From: Planctomycetaceae bacterium
GTDB lineage: Bacteria; Planctomycetota; UBA1135; GCA-002686595
NCBI GenBank assembly: GCA_011525785.1
Contig: WYBT01000035.1
Span: 175,817 to 239,816, forward strand
Direction: 5' to 3'
DNA length: 64,000 bases
The notes beneath the pieces are model-generated. The model was not told the origin of the DNA. It did not search any database and saw only the letters and a list, made by a program, of their open reading frames with translations. This document shows, piece after piece, positions 15,362-24,448 of the stretch (positions are counted from its first letter, which is position 1; each line of letters begins with the position of its first letter). The translations under genes were made by a program, and so were the position numbers.

Positions 15362-18313
15362 TTGGCGCCCAACCACAGAACAGCCACGAATTCTCAAGGA
15401 CCGTTCGGGCGCGCCACTCGCTGGCTCGGCGCCCTGGTCGGAGGTGCGCCCGCGTCCGAAGCCCAGGCCGAGCGCGAGTCGAGCGGGCGGCGCGAGGCGG
15501 GCAAGCGTGCGACGCGCGAAGGCTCGGCGCGGCGTGGCGCGCGCGACGACTTCGAGCCCGACGACGAGCAGCGCGCCCTCGAGGGCGAGGAGCGCGACAG
15601 TGCGGCTGCGCGTCCGCACATCCAGGAGATCAAGGGCCTGCTCCTGATCGGGGTTTCGATCTGGCTCGCGATCGCGATGGCGAGCTACTACCGCCCGATC
15701 GACGACCCCGGCGCGCAAGGGCGCAACTGGGGCGGGCTGGTGGGCTTCTACCTCGCCAATCTCGCCTTCATGGCGACTGGCACGGCCGGACTGCTGTTCA
15801 GCGTGCTGGGCCTCGCCTGGGGCCTGGTGCTCGTGGCGCGCAAGGAAGTGAAGCTTCCCGCGCTGCGCCTGCTCGCGGGGCTGTGCTTCGTGCTCGCGAT
15901 CTCGTTCCTGGTGCAGCTCGCCGTGGGCGAGAGCGTCGGGCCGTCGTCGCGCTGGCCCTACGGCCCGGGCGGTTGGCTCGCGTTGCAGGCCACGCCGCGC
16001 CTGATCGAGAAGTTCGGCTACGTCGGGCTGTGGGTGCTGATGCCGCTGCTGGCGTTGGTGGCCTTCATGCTCGCGACCGAGATGGCGTTCTATCCCGCCT
16101 TCGTCGAGCTCTCGCGCTGGCTCAAGGAGCGCCGCGAGCAGCGCGGTGAGAGCGCGGCGCGCGCGGTGGCGCGCTGGACCGGCCGGCTGGTGCTGGGGCT
16201 GTGGGACTTCGTGCGCGGCGCGGGGATCGGCGAGACGGCGCGGCGCTTCGAAGAGGAGGAGGCGCAGCGCGCGAGTGGGCAGCACGGCGTGTTGCAGCCG
16301 ACGCCGCCCAAGTCCAGCCGCGGCAAGCGGCAGCACCCGATCGACGAAGACAACGCGATCGACGAAGACGAGGACGTCCCCGCGCCCGAGGTGGCGGCGG
16401 CGCTCGCCGTGGCGACTGCGCGCACGGCGCGCAAGCCGGGCGGCTTCGACCAGGCGCAGGCCGACGAGGCTTATGACGCGGCGCACCGCGGCGAGTCCGA
16501 GGCTGACGCGGCTCTCGCGGGCGAAGGCGACGACGACGCGTTGCCCGAGCGCGCGACGCCGATCGCGATCGGGGGCTTGCGCGACGCGCAGGACGCCGAT
16601 GACGAGTCCGACGAAGACGCGGAGAACGCTGCGCTCGAGGCCGACTCCGACGACGAGGACGCGGACGACGCTCCGATCGCCATCGACGCCGCCACGGCCG
16701 AGAAGCAGAAGAAGTTCCTCGAGCGCACCGCGATCAAGTCCGAGACGCAGCCGCTGGCCTTCGAGCCCGTCGTTCCGCCGCTGGGCGACTGGAAACTGCC
16801 GCCGGTGGAGTTGCTCGAGCCGCCGGAGGCGACCAGCGGACTCGACAAGGCCGACATCGAGAACCAGGCCAAGAAGCTCGAGCAGGCGCTCGCCAGCTTC
16901 CGCGTCGAGGCGTCGGTGGTCGGTGCGCAGGTCGGACCGACCGTGATCCTGTTCGAACTCGAGGTCAGCTCGGGCACGCGCATGAACAAGGTCACGCAGC
17001 TCAGCCAGGAGATCGCGGCCGCGTTGCGCGCGCAGTCGGTGCGCATCATCGCGCCGATCCCCGGCAAGGCGACCATCGGCATCGAAGTGCCCAACCAGCA
17101 CCGCCGCAAGGTGCGCATCAGCGAACTCGTCTCGCAGAAGGCCTACGACAAGAAGGCCTACGCGCTGCCGCTGTTCCTGGGCGTCGATGCGGAGGGCCAG
17201 CCGATCGTCGAAGACCTCGCGAAGATGCCGCACCTGCTCATCGCCGGCACGACGGGCTCGGGCAAGTCGGTGTGCATCAACACGATCCTGGCGAGCTTCC
17301 TGATGACGCGCTCGCCGCACGACGTGCAGATGATCCTGGTCGACCCGAAGATGGTCGAGCTCCAGATCTTCTCGCGCATCCCGCACCTGATGCTGCCGAC
17401 GGTCACCGACATGCGGCAGGCGACGGCGGTGATCAACTGGGCGGTCGAGAAGATGGAAGGGCGCTACGAGCTCTTCCAGCACGCCGGCGTGCGCAACATC
17501 AAGGGCTACAACGCGCTCACCGAGGAAGAGCTGCGCACGCGCATGGGCGACAACTGGAGCGAGGAGCGCACGCCGCGCCACGTTCCGTACATCGTGCTGG
17601 TGATCGACGAATTCGCGGACTTGATGATGCAGTCCAAGAAGGAAGCCGAGCAGGCCATCACGCGCCTGGCGCAGAAGTCGCGCGCCGTCGGCATCCACGT
17701 GATCCTCGCCACGCAGCGTCCGTCGACCGACGTCATCACGGGCGTGATCAAGGGCAACCTGCCGACGCGCATCGCGTTCCAAGTCGCGAGCAAGGTCGAC
17801 AGCCGAGTCATCCTCGATGCGCAGGGCGCGGAGAAGCTGCTCGGCGGCGGCGACATGCTCTACAACCCGCCCTCGAGCTCGCGCATCAAGCGCGTGCAGG
17901 GCGCGCTGGTCGAAGACCACGAGCTGCAGGCCGTGGTCGACTTCGTGTGCAAGGACTCGGCGCAGAGCTTCAACCAGGAGCTCGTGCAAGTCGCGACCGG
18001 CACCAAGCCGCCGGGCGAAGGCGGCGACGCCACGGGCTTCGAGGACGCGCTGTCGGACCCCATGTGGGACGAAGCGGTGCGCGTGATCCTCAAGTCGAAG
18101 CGCGGCTCGGCGAGCCTGCTGCAGCGCGCGCTCGGCGTCGGCTACACGCGCGCGTCGCGCCTGCTCGACATGATGGGCGAGGCCGGCATCGTCAGCGATC
18201 ACAAGGGCAGCAAGGCTCGCGAAGTCTTGATGACCCTCGAGCAGTGGGAAGAGATGCACGGGCCCTCGCCGCTGGGCGGGCCCTCATCCAGTTCGGGAGC
18301 GGATGATGACTAG
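15362..18313 (+). CDS. ftsK: DNA translocase FtsK/SpoIIIE
   Basis: About 983 residues. An N-terminal membrane domain with four or five hydrophobic segments (about residues 90-240, e.g. GLLLIGVSIWLAIAMASYY) is followed by a Glu/Asp-rich linker. The beta/motor domain then has Walker A GTTGSGKS at about 629-636, Walker B VIDEFADLMM near 747 and the ATQRPS motif. A C-terminal gamma winged helix (LKSKRGSASLLQRALGVGYTRASRLLDMM) would read KOPS-type polar sequences. It pumps chromosomal DNA through the division septum. There is no ATG near the beginning. TTG 15362 is preferred because the upstream frame back to 15212 is arginine-rich noncoding-like. Its end overlaps the next gene by 11 bases. Confidence 0.9.
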   Translation: MAPNHRTATNSQGPFGRATRWLGALVGGAPASEAQAERESSGRREAGKRATREGSARRGARDDFEPDDEQRALEGEERDSAAARPHIQEIKGLLLIGVSIWLAIAMASYYRPIDDPGAQGRNWGGLVGFYLANLAFMATGTAGLLFSVLGLAWGLVLVARKEVKLPALRLLAGLCFVLAISFLVQLAVGESVGPSSRWPYGPGGWLALQATPRLIEKFGYVGLWVLMPLLALVAFMLATEMAFYPAFVELSRWLKERREQRGESAARAVARWTGRLVLGLWDFVRGAGIGETARRFEEEEAQRASGQHGVLQPTPPKSSRGKRQHPIDEDNAIDEDEDVPAPEVAAALAVATARTARKPGGFDQAQADEAYDAAHRGESEADAALAGEGDDDALPERATPIAIGGLRDAQDADDESDEDAENAALEADSDDEDADDAPIAIDAATAEKQKKFLERTAIKSETQPLAFEPVVPPLGDWKLPPVELLEPPEATSGLDKADIENQAKKLEQALASFRVEASVVGAQVGPTVILFELEVSSGTRMNKVTQLSQEIAAALRAQSVRIIAPIPGKATIGIEVPNQHRRKVRISELVSQKAYDKKAYALPLFLGVDAEGQPIVEDLAKMPHLLIAGTTGSGKSVCINTILASFLMTRSPHDVQMILVDPKMVELQIFSRIPHLMLPTVTDMRQATAVINWAVEKMEGRYELFQHAGVRNIKGYNALTEEELRTRMGDNWSEERTPRHVPYIVLVIDEFADLMMQSKKEAEQAITRLAQKSRAVGIHVILATQRPSTDVITGVIKGNLPTRIAFQVASKVDSRVILDAQGAEKLLGGGDMLYNPPSSSRIKRVQGALVEDHELQAVVDFVCKDSAQSFNQELVQVATGTKPPGEGGDATGFEDALSDPMWDEAVRVILKSKRGSASLLQRALGVGYTRASRLLDMMGEAGIVSDHKGSKAREVLMTLEQWEEMHGPSPLGGPSSSSGADDD

Positions 18314-21300
18314 GGATTCGATGGAGTCGTCTGGAACGGCGGGGCGCGAGCGCTCGGCCTCGTCCGATGGGCGCAACGCGGGCGCGGGGCACAACGCGGG
18401 CGCGGGCGGCGGTCCGCAGCGACCGAGCTTCGGGCGCGACGCGCTAGGTCTGGTGCTGCTGCTGCTCGCCTGCTTCTTCGGTGTGGCCGCCGCGATGGCC
18501 TACATCGATCCGCGCGAGCAGGCCAGCGGCATGACCGGCCTGGTCATGGCCTTGGTCGAGTTCCTCGGCATCTCGTGCTTCTTCCTCGCCGCGGGCCTGG
18601 GCTGGATCGGCTTTCGCCTGTGGATTCGCGGCGTCGACGGCAAGGTCGGGCGCGACCTGTTCGGAGTCGCGATCACCACGCTGACCCTGGCGGTGCTGGT
18701 CGGCTCGCTCTCGCCCGAGCTGGGCGGGACGGTCGGTCGGCTGGGTGCGGTCGTGACCTCGCAGCTGACGGTCTTCGTCGGGCTGATCTTCGGCGTGATG
18801 GTCGTGCTGCTGCCGGCTTGGTTCCTGTGGCTGCGCCCCGCGGCGCTGGCCGCCGGCGAAGTTCCGCGAACTTCTGCACCGCTGAGCCCGCGCGCTTCGG
18901 ATTCGAGCGGCGTGTCGCAGGCCGAGGCCGAGGGGCTGTTCCCCAAGGTCGCGCCGCGACCGCCGGCGCCGCGCGCCCCCGCGCCGGCCGAACCCCGAGC
19001 GAGCCGCGCCGCCCAGCCCGCGGCCGAAGCCGCCGATCCGTTTGCAGACAAGAGCGCGCGCGCGCCCAGCGGCGCGGACTCGCCCAAGTTCACGCCGCCG
19101 AAAGTCGTCGCCCCCAGTCCCTACCCGCCCGATGTGCGCCGCGAGGGGCGCGTGCCCGAGGGCGCGCGACCGCTCGGCGGCGGGTCGGTTCCCGCTGCTC
19201 CCGCGAGCGCGAGCGCTCCGGCTGCGGCGGTGAAACGAGCCCCTGAGCCTGCCCCCCAAGCCGTACATGAGCACCACCCCGACGAGCATCCGCGTCACGC
19301 TCAAGCCCTGCGAGTCGAGCCGGGCGCCGCTGCCGCCGGGGCCGGGCTCGTCGCGGACGAGCTGCGACGAGCAGTTCCGCCGCCTGTGGCTGATGACGGG
19401 CGCGCCCAGCGTGGCCCCGCGCTCGAGCCTGTCGCCGGACCTGCCGGCGCCCCAGCGCGTGGTGACGCTGCGCGCGACGCACTGAACCCGGCGCTCGCCG
19501 ACGAGCGCGCCTCCGAAGAGACCTTCGCCGACGAACTCGCGCAGGCCAGCCGCGTCGCGGAGCCGCCGCTGACGCAACCGCTCGAGCGCACGCCGCCCAA
19601 GCCGAGCTGGGAGCAGTCGGACCTGTTCGAGGAGCCGGTCGACGCCTACGGCACGCCTCTGTCGCTGGTCGAGAAGCTGCGCGCGGGCGACGGTGCTGCG
19701 CTCGAGCAAGACGCGCCGGCGGCCGATGGGGCCGCGCGAACCGCCGCCGCGGACGACCAGCCGCTGCCCTGGGGCGCGGACGAGGAGCTGGGCGACGAGG
19801 TGCTCGAAGACAGCATCCGGCCGCTCGAGGTGAAGCCCGCCGCGCCGGCGCTCTCGGCCGCTGGCGCGCAGGCCGACGCCTCCGCGGCTCTCGCGCGAGA
19901 GGTCGTGGTCGAGATCGAGTTGCAAGCGCGGCCTGACGAGGCTGCCGACGAGCCGGTGGCCGCCAGCAGCCCTTCAGCGTTCCCCGCGACGACATCGCAA
20001 GGCGCGCAGGACATCGCGACCGCGCACGAGACGTCCGAAGATCTGCGCCAGCAGCTGCGCGGCTTCATCGACCTGCGCGAGCGCTCGAGCGCGGCTCGCA
20101 CGGAGCCCAGCGGGCCCGTGGCCGACGAGTCGAGCGCTCGCGAGCCGCGCTGGGTCGAGCCCGCCGCCGTGGCGGCTTCGGTGCTCGCCGTGAACGCCGC
20201 GGCGAACGCGGCGCGGGCGGAAACCGAGCCGGCGGCGCCGACGGTTGACGAGTTCGCGCCCGCTGCGGCGCTCGAGGCCGCGCCCGTTCCGCCGAGCGAG
20301 TCGTCGCACGAATCGCAACTCGAACAGCAGGTCGAGGCGCAGATCGAGGAGCAGGTCGAGCCGAACGTCGAGGCGCAGGCCCAGCCTGTGGCCGAGCAGG
20401 CGAGCACGTCGCCCGAGTCGCTCGCCGCGGCGTCCAGCGAGTTGGCCAGCGAAGCAGCTGAGGCCGACTCCGTCGCGTTCGCCGCGCACCTCGACACCAG
20501 CGCCGAGTTCGAGCGCGAGGAGCAGTCGGCGCCGACGGCCGAAGCAGATGCCGAGCTCGATGCTCGCACGCCTCTGTCGACCGAACGCAGCGGCGCCGCG
20601 TCCCGACCTCAGGTCGTGATCCGTTCGCTGTTCGAGGAGCCGCCCGCGCCCGTGAACGCTGCGGCTGGACAGAGCTCCGCGCCCGCGGTTGAGGACGTCG
20701 CCGCGCGCGAGCCGGTCGCGCCCGCTTCGCCCGCTGCCCAGGCCGCGCAGGCGCCGCTCGAGGAGAGCGCGCCGCTGGCCATGTCCGATGTGGTGCTCGA
20801 GCCCGCGCCCCGCGCCAAGCGCAAGCCCAAGGCGCCGCGCACGGGCGGCGAGCCGACGAAGCACGCGGCGGAATCCGCCGCCGACGAACTCGCGCCGTCG
20901 CACGAAACCGCGCGCGAGCCGCAGTTCGCTGCGGCGGGCGAGCACGGGGCCAACGCGGCGCTCGCGGCCGTTGAACAGGTCGAGCGCACGGTGGCCGTCG
21001 AGCCGGTCGAGCGCAATGAGCCGAGCGAAGCGCCCGCCGCGCCCGCGTTCGACTCGCGCTCCGCCAGCGCGGCGGCTTCGGCGCGCGAGGCCAGCGTCGA
21101 TGTCAGCATGGAGGCCAGCATCGAGGCACCGGTTGAGTCTCACGTCGAGCTGGCGCCGGCCAGGCCGCGTGCGCGCTCGCGTGTGACCGTCGACGAAGTG
21201 GTGTTCAAGGCCGGCTGCCTGTTCGTCGAGCGCCAGCGCGTCGCCGTCTCGATGCTGCAGCGCGAGTTCGGCCTGGATTTCGACGCCGCCACGGCAGTGC

Positions 21301-21407
21301 TCGACCAGCTCCAGCGCGTGGGCCTGATCGGGCCGTACCTGGGCGGCCAGCGCCGCGACATCCTGCTCAGCATGGACGAGTGGCAGGAGCTGGTCGGCGT
21401 CGAGTAG
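18303..21407 (+). CDS. Motorless FtsK-like protein: membrane domain, long linker, gamma domain
   Basis: 1034 residues, starting ATG 18303 inside the end of ftsK. The N-terminus has four predicted membrane helices (about residues 45-180, e.g. LGLVLLLLACFFGVAAAMAY) with the FtsK_4TM layout. A ~780-residue Ala/Glu/Pro-rich, probably disordered linker follows. The last ~70 residues (VTVDEVVFKAGCLFVERQ, then SMLQREFGLDF) match the FtsK gamma winged-helix domain of the upstream translocase. No Walker A or B motif is present, so it cannot be a motor. It may tether septal membrane to FtsK-recognition sites or modulate the adjacent FtsK. Within 19234-19482 codon bias fits another reading phase (see findings). 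Confidence 0.75.
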   Translation: MMTRDSMESSGTAGRERSASSDGRNAGAGHNAGAGGGPQRPSFGRDALGLVLLLLACFFGVAAAMAYIDPREQASGMTGLVMALVEFLGISCFFLAAGLGWIGFRLWIRGVDGKVGRDLFGVAITTLTLAVLVGSLSPELGGTVGRLGAVVTSQLTVFVGLIFGVMVVLLPAWFLWLRPAALAAGEVPRTSAPLSPRASDSSGVSQAEAEGLFPKVAPRPPAPRAPAPAEPRASRAAQPAAEAADPFADKSARAPSGADSPKFTPPKVVAPSPYPPDVRREGRVPEGARPLGGGSVPAAPASASAPAAAVKRAPEPAPQAVHEHHPDEHPRHAQALRVEPGAAAAGAGLVADELRRAVPPPVADDGRAQRGPALEPVAGPAGAPARGDAARDALNPALADERASEETFADELAQASRVAEPPLTQPLERTPPKPSWEQSDLFEEPVDAYGTPLSLVEKLRAGDGAALEQDAPAADGAARTAAADDQPLPWGADEELGDEVLEDSIRPLEVKPAAPALSAAGAQADASAALAREVVVEIELQARPDEAADEPVAASSPSAFPATTSQGAQDIATAHETSEDLRQQLRGFIDLRERSSAARTEPSGPVADESSAREPRWVEPAAVAASVLAVNAAANAARAETEPAAPTVDEFAPAAALEAAPVPPSESSHESQLEQQVEAQIEEQVEPNVEAQAQPVAEQASTSPESLAAASSELASEAAEADSVAFAAHLDTSAEFEREEQSAPTAEADAELDARTPLSTERSGAASRPQVVIRSLFEEPPAPVNAAAGQSSAPAVEDVAAREPVAPASPAAQAAQAPLEESAPLAMSDVVLEPAPRAKRKPKAPRTGGEPTKHAAESAADELAPSHETAREPQFAAAGEHGANAALAAVEQVERTVAVEPVERNEPSEAPAAPAFDSRSASAAASAREASVDVSMEASIEAPVESHVELAPARPRARSRVTVDEVVFKAGCLFVERQRVAVSMLQREFGLDFDAATAVLDQLQRVGLIGPYLGGQRRDILLSMDEWQELVGVE

Positions 21408-21667
21408 CCGTTCGAGCGCGGCGAACTCGCTGCGCGGACCGAAGCGGGCGCGTTGGGCAGTCGGGCCCGGCGCGCCCGCTGTGCATGTCGGGCCGTCCGT
21501 CCGGCGCTGAGCTGACGAGTGCGCGGCTGTGCTTGGATGCGTTGAAGCGCCGCCGCTGCGCCGCGGGGCGACGCCATGACGCAGCGCTGCGGTTCTGAGG
21601 TGGAGCGCAGACGCTGCGCCGCGGCGCGGCGAGCTGAGCTGCTGCATCCAGCGCGCATGCGCCGCCG

Positions 21668-21673
21668 TAGGCT
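21668..21673 (+). promoter_or_regulatory. -10-like TAGGCT box
   Basis: TAGGCT ends 11 bases before the ATG at 21685. The preceding 277-base intergenic stretch has no gene but holds two related GC-rich segments (CGCTGCGCCGCGGGGCG near 21552 and CGCTGCGCCGCGGCGCGG near 21611). Confidence 0.4.
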
Positions 21674-21684
21674 CGCTGGCCCGC

Positions 21685-22539
21685 ATGCGTGCTGTTCTGT
21701 TCGCCCTGGTCCTCGCCGTCGCGTTCGCGTTCTGCCCGCTCGCCTGCGTCACGCCGCCGCTGGTGATGTCGGGCGGAGCGTCCTGCCTGGAGCTCGGCCC
21801 GCGGCGCCTGGAGTGGAGCGCGCAGCCGGTCGAGGTCGAAGTCGGCCCCGCGCGCCGCCTGCGCGGACTGTTCGTGCCGGCCGGGCCCGACGCGCCGCTG
21901 GTGCTGCACTTTCTGGGCTCGAGCGGCTCGGTCACGATCCCGCAGAGCGCCGAGGGGCTGTCCTTCGACACCGACGACCTGTTCGGCGCGCTGCGCGAGC
22001 GCGGGTTCGCGTCGCTGGTCTTCGACTACAGCGGCGTGGGGGCCTCGGATGGCGAGCGCGACCCGCGCAACGTGCCTGCCGACGCCCTCGTCGCCTGGCG
22101 CGAAGCGTTGCGACGCGTGGATGGCGATCCGACGCGCATCACGCTGCGCGGAATGTCGCTGGGCACGCTCGCGGTCGCGAGCCTGCTCGAGCGCGGCATC
22201 GAGCCCGCCGCCGTGGTGCTGATCGCCCCCGTGCGCGCCGAGAGCGCTGCGATCAACTGGCTGCGCGATCGCCACGGCGCGCTGCTCGCGTGGCTCGCGC
22301 GGCCGTTTCTTCAGCGTCCGATGGATGTCGATCTCGTCGCCGCGCTCGAGCGCAGCCGCGCGCCGCTCACGCTCGCGCTCGGCTCACGCGACGCGCTGCT
22401 CACTCCAGGTGAGCGCCGTCGCCTCGCCGCTCTCGGCGCCTCGCGCGGCGCGCGGGTGCTCGAACTAGACCTCGACCACCTGCGCCTGGTGCACGCGGGC
22501 TACTCGCTGCTGGAGTTCGAGCCTGCGATGGCGCGTTGA
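21685..22539 (+). CDS. Lipoprotein alpha/beta hydrolase
   Basis: 284-residue serine hydrolase of the alpha/beta fold. The N-terminus is a lipoprotein signal (hydrophobic stretch ending PLAC at about residue 21). The nucleophile elbow GMSLG is at residues 156-160 (Ser158). An acid is likely in LGSRDALL (about 232-239), and the histidine in DHLRLVHAGY near the end. The oxyanion segment HFLGSSGSVT and SGVGASDG fit the dienelactone hydrolase/BAAT-like group. It would act at the outer face of a membrane. Substrate unknown. It converges on the second ATPase cassette with only four bases between stops. Confidence 0.75.
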   Translation: MRAVLFALVLAVAFAFCPLACVTPPLVMSGGASCLELGPRRLEWSAQPVEVEVGPARRLRGLFVPAGPDAPLVLHFLGSSGSVTIPQSAEGLSFDTDDLFGALRERGFASLVFDYSGVGASDGERDPRNVPADALVAWREALRRVDGDPTRITLRGMSLGTLAVASLLERGIEPAAVVLIAPVRAESAAINWLRDRHGALLAWLARPFLQRPMDVDLVAALERSRAPLTLALGSRDALLTPGERRRLAALGASRGARVLELDLDHLRLVHAGYSLLEFEPAMAR

Positions 22540-22543
22540 GCCA

Positions 22544-23146
22544 CTACTGGTGCGCAGCGCCGCCGAAGGCGTCGCGGCAGAGCGTTGCGAGGTGGTCTAT
22601 GAAGCGGGCGAAGCTCGGGACCGTCTTCAACACACATGCGCGCTCGGAAGTGAGCTCCCGCTTCGACGCGCGCCTGAGCGCGAGGTCGCGTTCGAGCCGG
22701 TTCTTTCCCAGGCTCTTGCCCGCCGGGCCGAAGATGTCCTCGTGCGCGGCGAAGCACTCGGCGACTGCCTTGAGCACGGACTCGAGGTTGCGGTCGAGCA
22801 CGAAGAGCCTGAACTCAACTCTCGGAGCGGCGAGCTTGCAGAACTCCGCCTGCACTTCAGCGGCCGTCGCGCCGACTTTGAGCGTCGGCAGGTGGTCGCG
22901 AATGCGGTCTCCGTCAACCAGGGCGATCAGTTCTTCGCCCCGACGCGCGACGTTGTGGCCTTCGCCGACTGCTCGGATTATGGCGTTGATGCCGTTCATC
23001 GGGCGCGGGTCGAGCGCGTTCTCGATGAAGCCGGGTTGCAGGCTCGTCTTGTCTTGAACGCACGCCCGCACGAACCGGTGCGGTACGAACTCGTTCTTGC
23101 GCTGGGAGTCTTCGTAGAGGACGACGGCCGCAGGCATACGTCTCAC
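22544..23146 (-). CDS. TOPRIM-like effector candidate (cassette 2)
   Basis: 200-residue protein. The start is a GTG at 23146 overlapping the upstream ATPase stop as GTGA; ATG at 23137 is an alternative. It begins with a TOPRIM-like strand AAVVLYEDSQ (Glu12) and has LIALVDGDRIRDH with Asp78 and Asp80 spaced as DxD, then VLDRNLESVL. Glu plus DxD is the metal site of TOPRIM/OLD nucleases. It is not clearly DUF4276; a DUF3226/DUF4435-like identity is possible. Coupling to an ATPase repeats the architecture of the 3895-5654 cassette. Confidence 0.6.
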   Translation of the reverse strand: MRRMPAAVVLYEDSQRKNEFVPHRFVRACVQDKTSLQPGFIENALDPRPMNGINAIIRAVGEGHNVARRGEELIALVDGDRIRDHLPTLKVGATAAEVQAEFCKLAAPRVEFRLFVLDRNLESVLKAVAECFAAHEDIFGPAGKSLGKNRLERDLALRRASKRELTSERACVLKTVPSFARFIDHLATLCRDAFGGAAHQ

Positions 23147-24366
23147 GGCGTGCGCTCGCGCAGGATGGACTCCTCGTGACCGGCGGTGCGAATCGCGCCG
23201 TAGCCGGAATAGGACTTCATCCAGTCTGACAACGCACCAGCTTCAGGCCGCCGGAGTTGCGTACGGCGTTCTCGATCGAGTTCGCACACGACGACCGACT
23301 TCGCAGGGTCCTGCAGCGCATCGAGAGCGTGGTCTGAGTGCGTGGCGAGGACCACCGGGCCCGATCGCGACATCGACTCGAACAGGTCCACGGCGCGCGC
23401 GACGAGGCCCGGGTGCAGGTGCAGTTCGGGTTCGTCGAACGCGATTAGCGCATCGCGCACATGAGTTCGATGCACTGCGACAAACGCCATCCAGGCAAGC
23501 GTTCCATCCGACAACGATGCCGCTTCAATCGGCTGCGCGTGCTGACGGTACTTCAAGCCAAGAGCGATGGCGCCTCCGGCGGGGTCCGTTCGAATCGTGA
23601 CGTCTTCGATGTCGTCGCCGAGCCCGAGTTGGAGGATCTCGACGGTCTCGCTCCAGTGCGCCGGGCCGCGCTGGTTCTTGAGCTCGAAGTACGCGTTCGC
23701 GAGTCCGCTGCCGCGAACGCCGATGCCATCGAACGGCTGCAAGCGAGCGCTCGTGCGCAGCGGGGCAGGCGAACCGCTCTCGTTCGCGGCCCACAGCGAG
23801 CCCACGTCGAACGACGCGTGAACGCGAATCTCCTCGAGCGCTCGTGCGACGCGCAAGACGGGCGAGTCCTTCGGTTGATGCCCAAGCGAGTACAGGGCAG
23901 GGTCCGTAGGCCGCAGCGTTGGCAACTCCACGGATTCCATGGGTCTCGTGGATCCGATCCTCCACTGAGCTCCATCGCGCTCCAACACGGGCTTCGTCGG
24001 CGTTGCCCCGCGTCCGACCTGGCGCACCACCTCGCGCTCGATAACGATCGATCCGTAGAGCGGCAACTCGCCGAACGTGACTTCGTACTCGAGCGACGCA
24101 AGATCTTCGTCCCCGCTCTCGACGCGCGCGCCCAAGGTGAGGCTGCGCGCACCCTGCAGGAACAACGCTGGCGCGCCGCCGTGAACCTGCATGAGTTTGT
24201 TCACGAGTTCGCGGTCCACGCACCGCCGCAGCACGGCAAGTCCCTCCAAGATCGTGCTCTTCCCCGTGCCGTTCTCGCCGACGAGCACCGTCAGCCCGTC
24301 GAGGTCGAGCGTCACGTCCGCGAGCGTGCGCAGGTTCTTGAACCAGACCTTGGTGATGCGATCCAT
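23143..24366 (-). CDS. AAA/ABC-type ATPase of OLD-like family (cassette 2)
   Basis: 407-residue soluble ATPase starting MDRITKVWFKNLRTL at ATG 24366. Walker A GENGTGKS is at residues 30-37, the signature LSDGTLAW at about 305-312, Walker B LIAFDEPELHLHP at about 323-335, and a THSDHAL switch follows. This is the AAA_21/COG4637-like layout also seen at 3895-4989, but with different insert sequences. It is first in a two-gene unit; the downstream TOPRIM-like gene starts within its stop codon. A defence role is inferred from this pairing only. The 82-base gap to the divergent GH95 gene must hold both promoters. Confidence 0.8.
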   Translation of the reverse strand: MDRITKVWFKNLRTLADVTLDLDGLTVLVGENGTGKSTILEGLAVLRRCVDRELVNKLMQVHGGAPALFLQGARSLTLGARVESGDEDLASLEYEVTFGELPLYGSIVIEREVVRQVGRGATPTKPVLERDGAQWRIGSTRPMESVELPTLRPTDPALYSLGHQPKDSPVLRVARALEEIRVHASFDVGSLWAANESGSPAPLRTSARLQPFDGIGVRGSGLANAYFELKNQRGPAHWSETVEILQLGLGDDIEDVTIRTDPAGGAIALGLKYRQHAQPIEAASLSDGTLAWMAFVAVHRTHVRDALIAFDEPELHLHPGLVARAVDLFESMSRSGPVVLATHSDHALDALQDPAKSVVVCELDRERRTQLRRPEAGALSDWMKSYSGYGAIRTAGHEESILRERTP

Positions 24367-24448
24367 GTGTTGTTGGGGCGGCCGTCTCGCCGCGTACGTC
24401 AGTGTAGGCGCTCGCCGTGCGCGACGCGCGCGGCATACTCGCGCGCCT

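Noticed and set aside
19267..19485. A 72-codon open frame nested in the motorless FtsK gene
   Set aside because: Its codon bias is good, but the same phase continues upstream of its ATG and no promoter or ribosome site is visible. It is better explained as a phase switch within the host gene.
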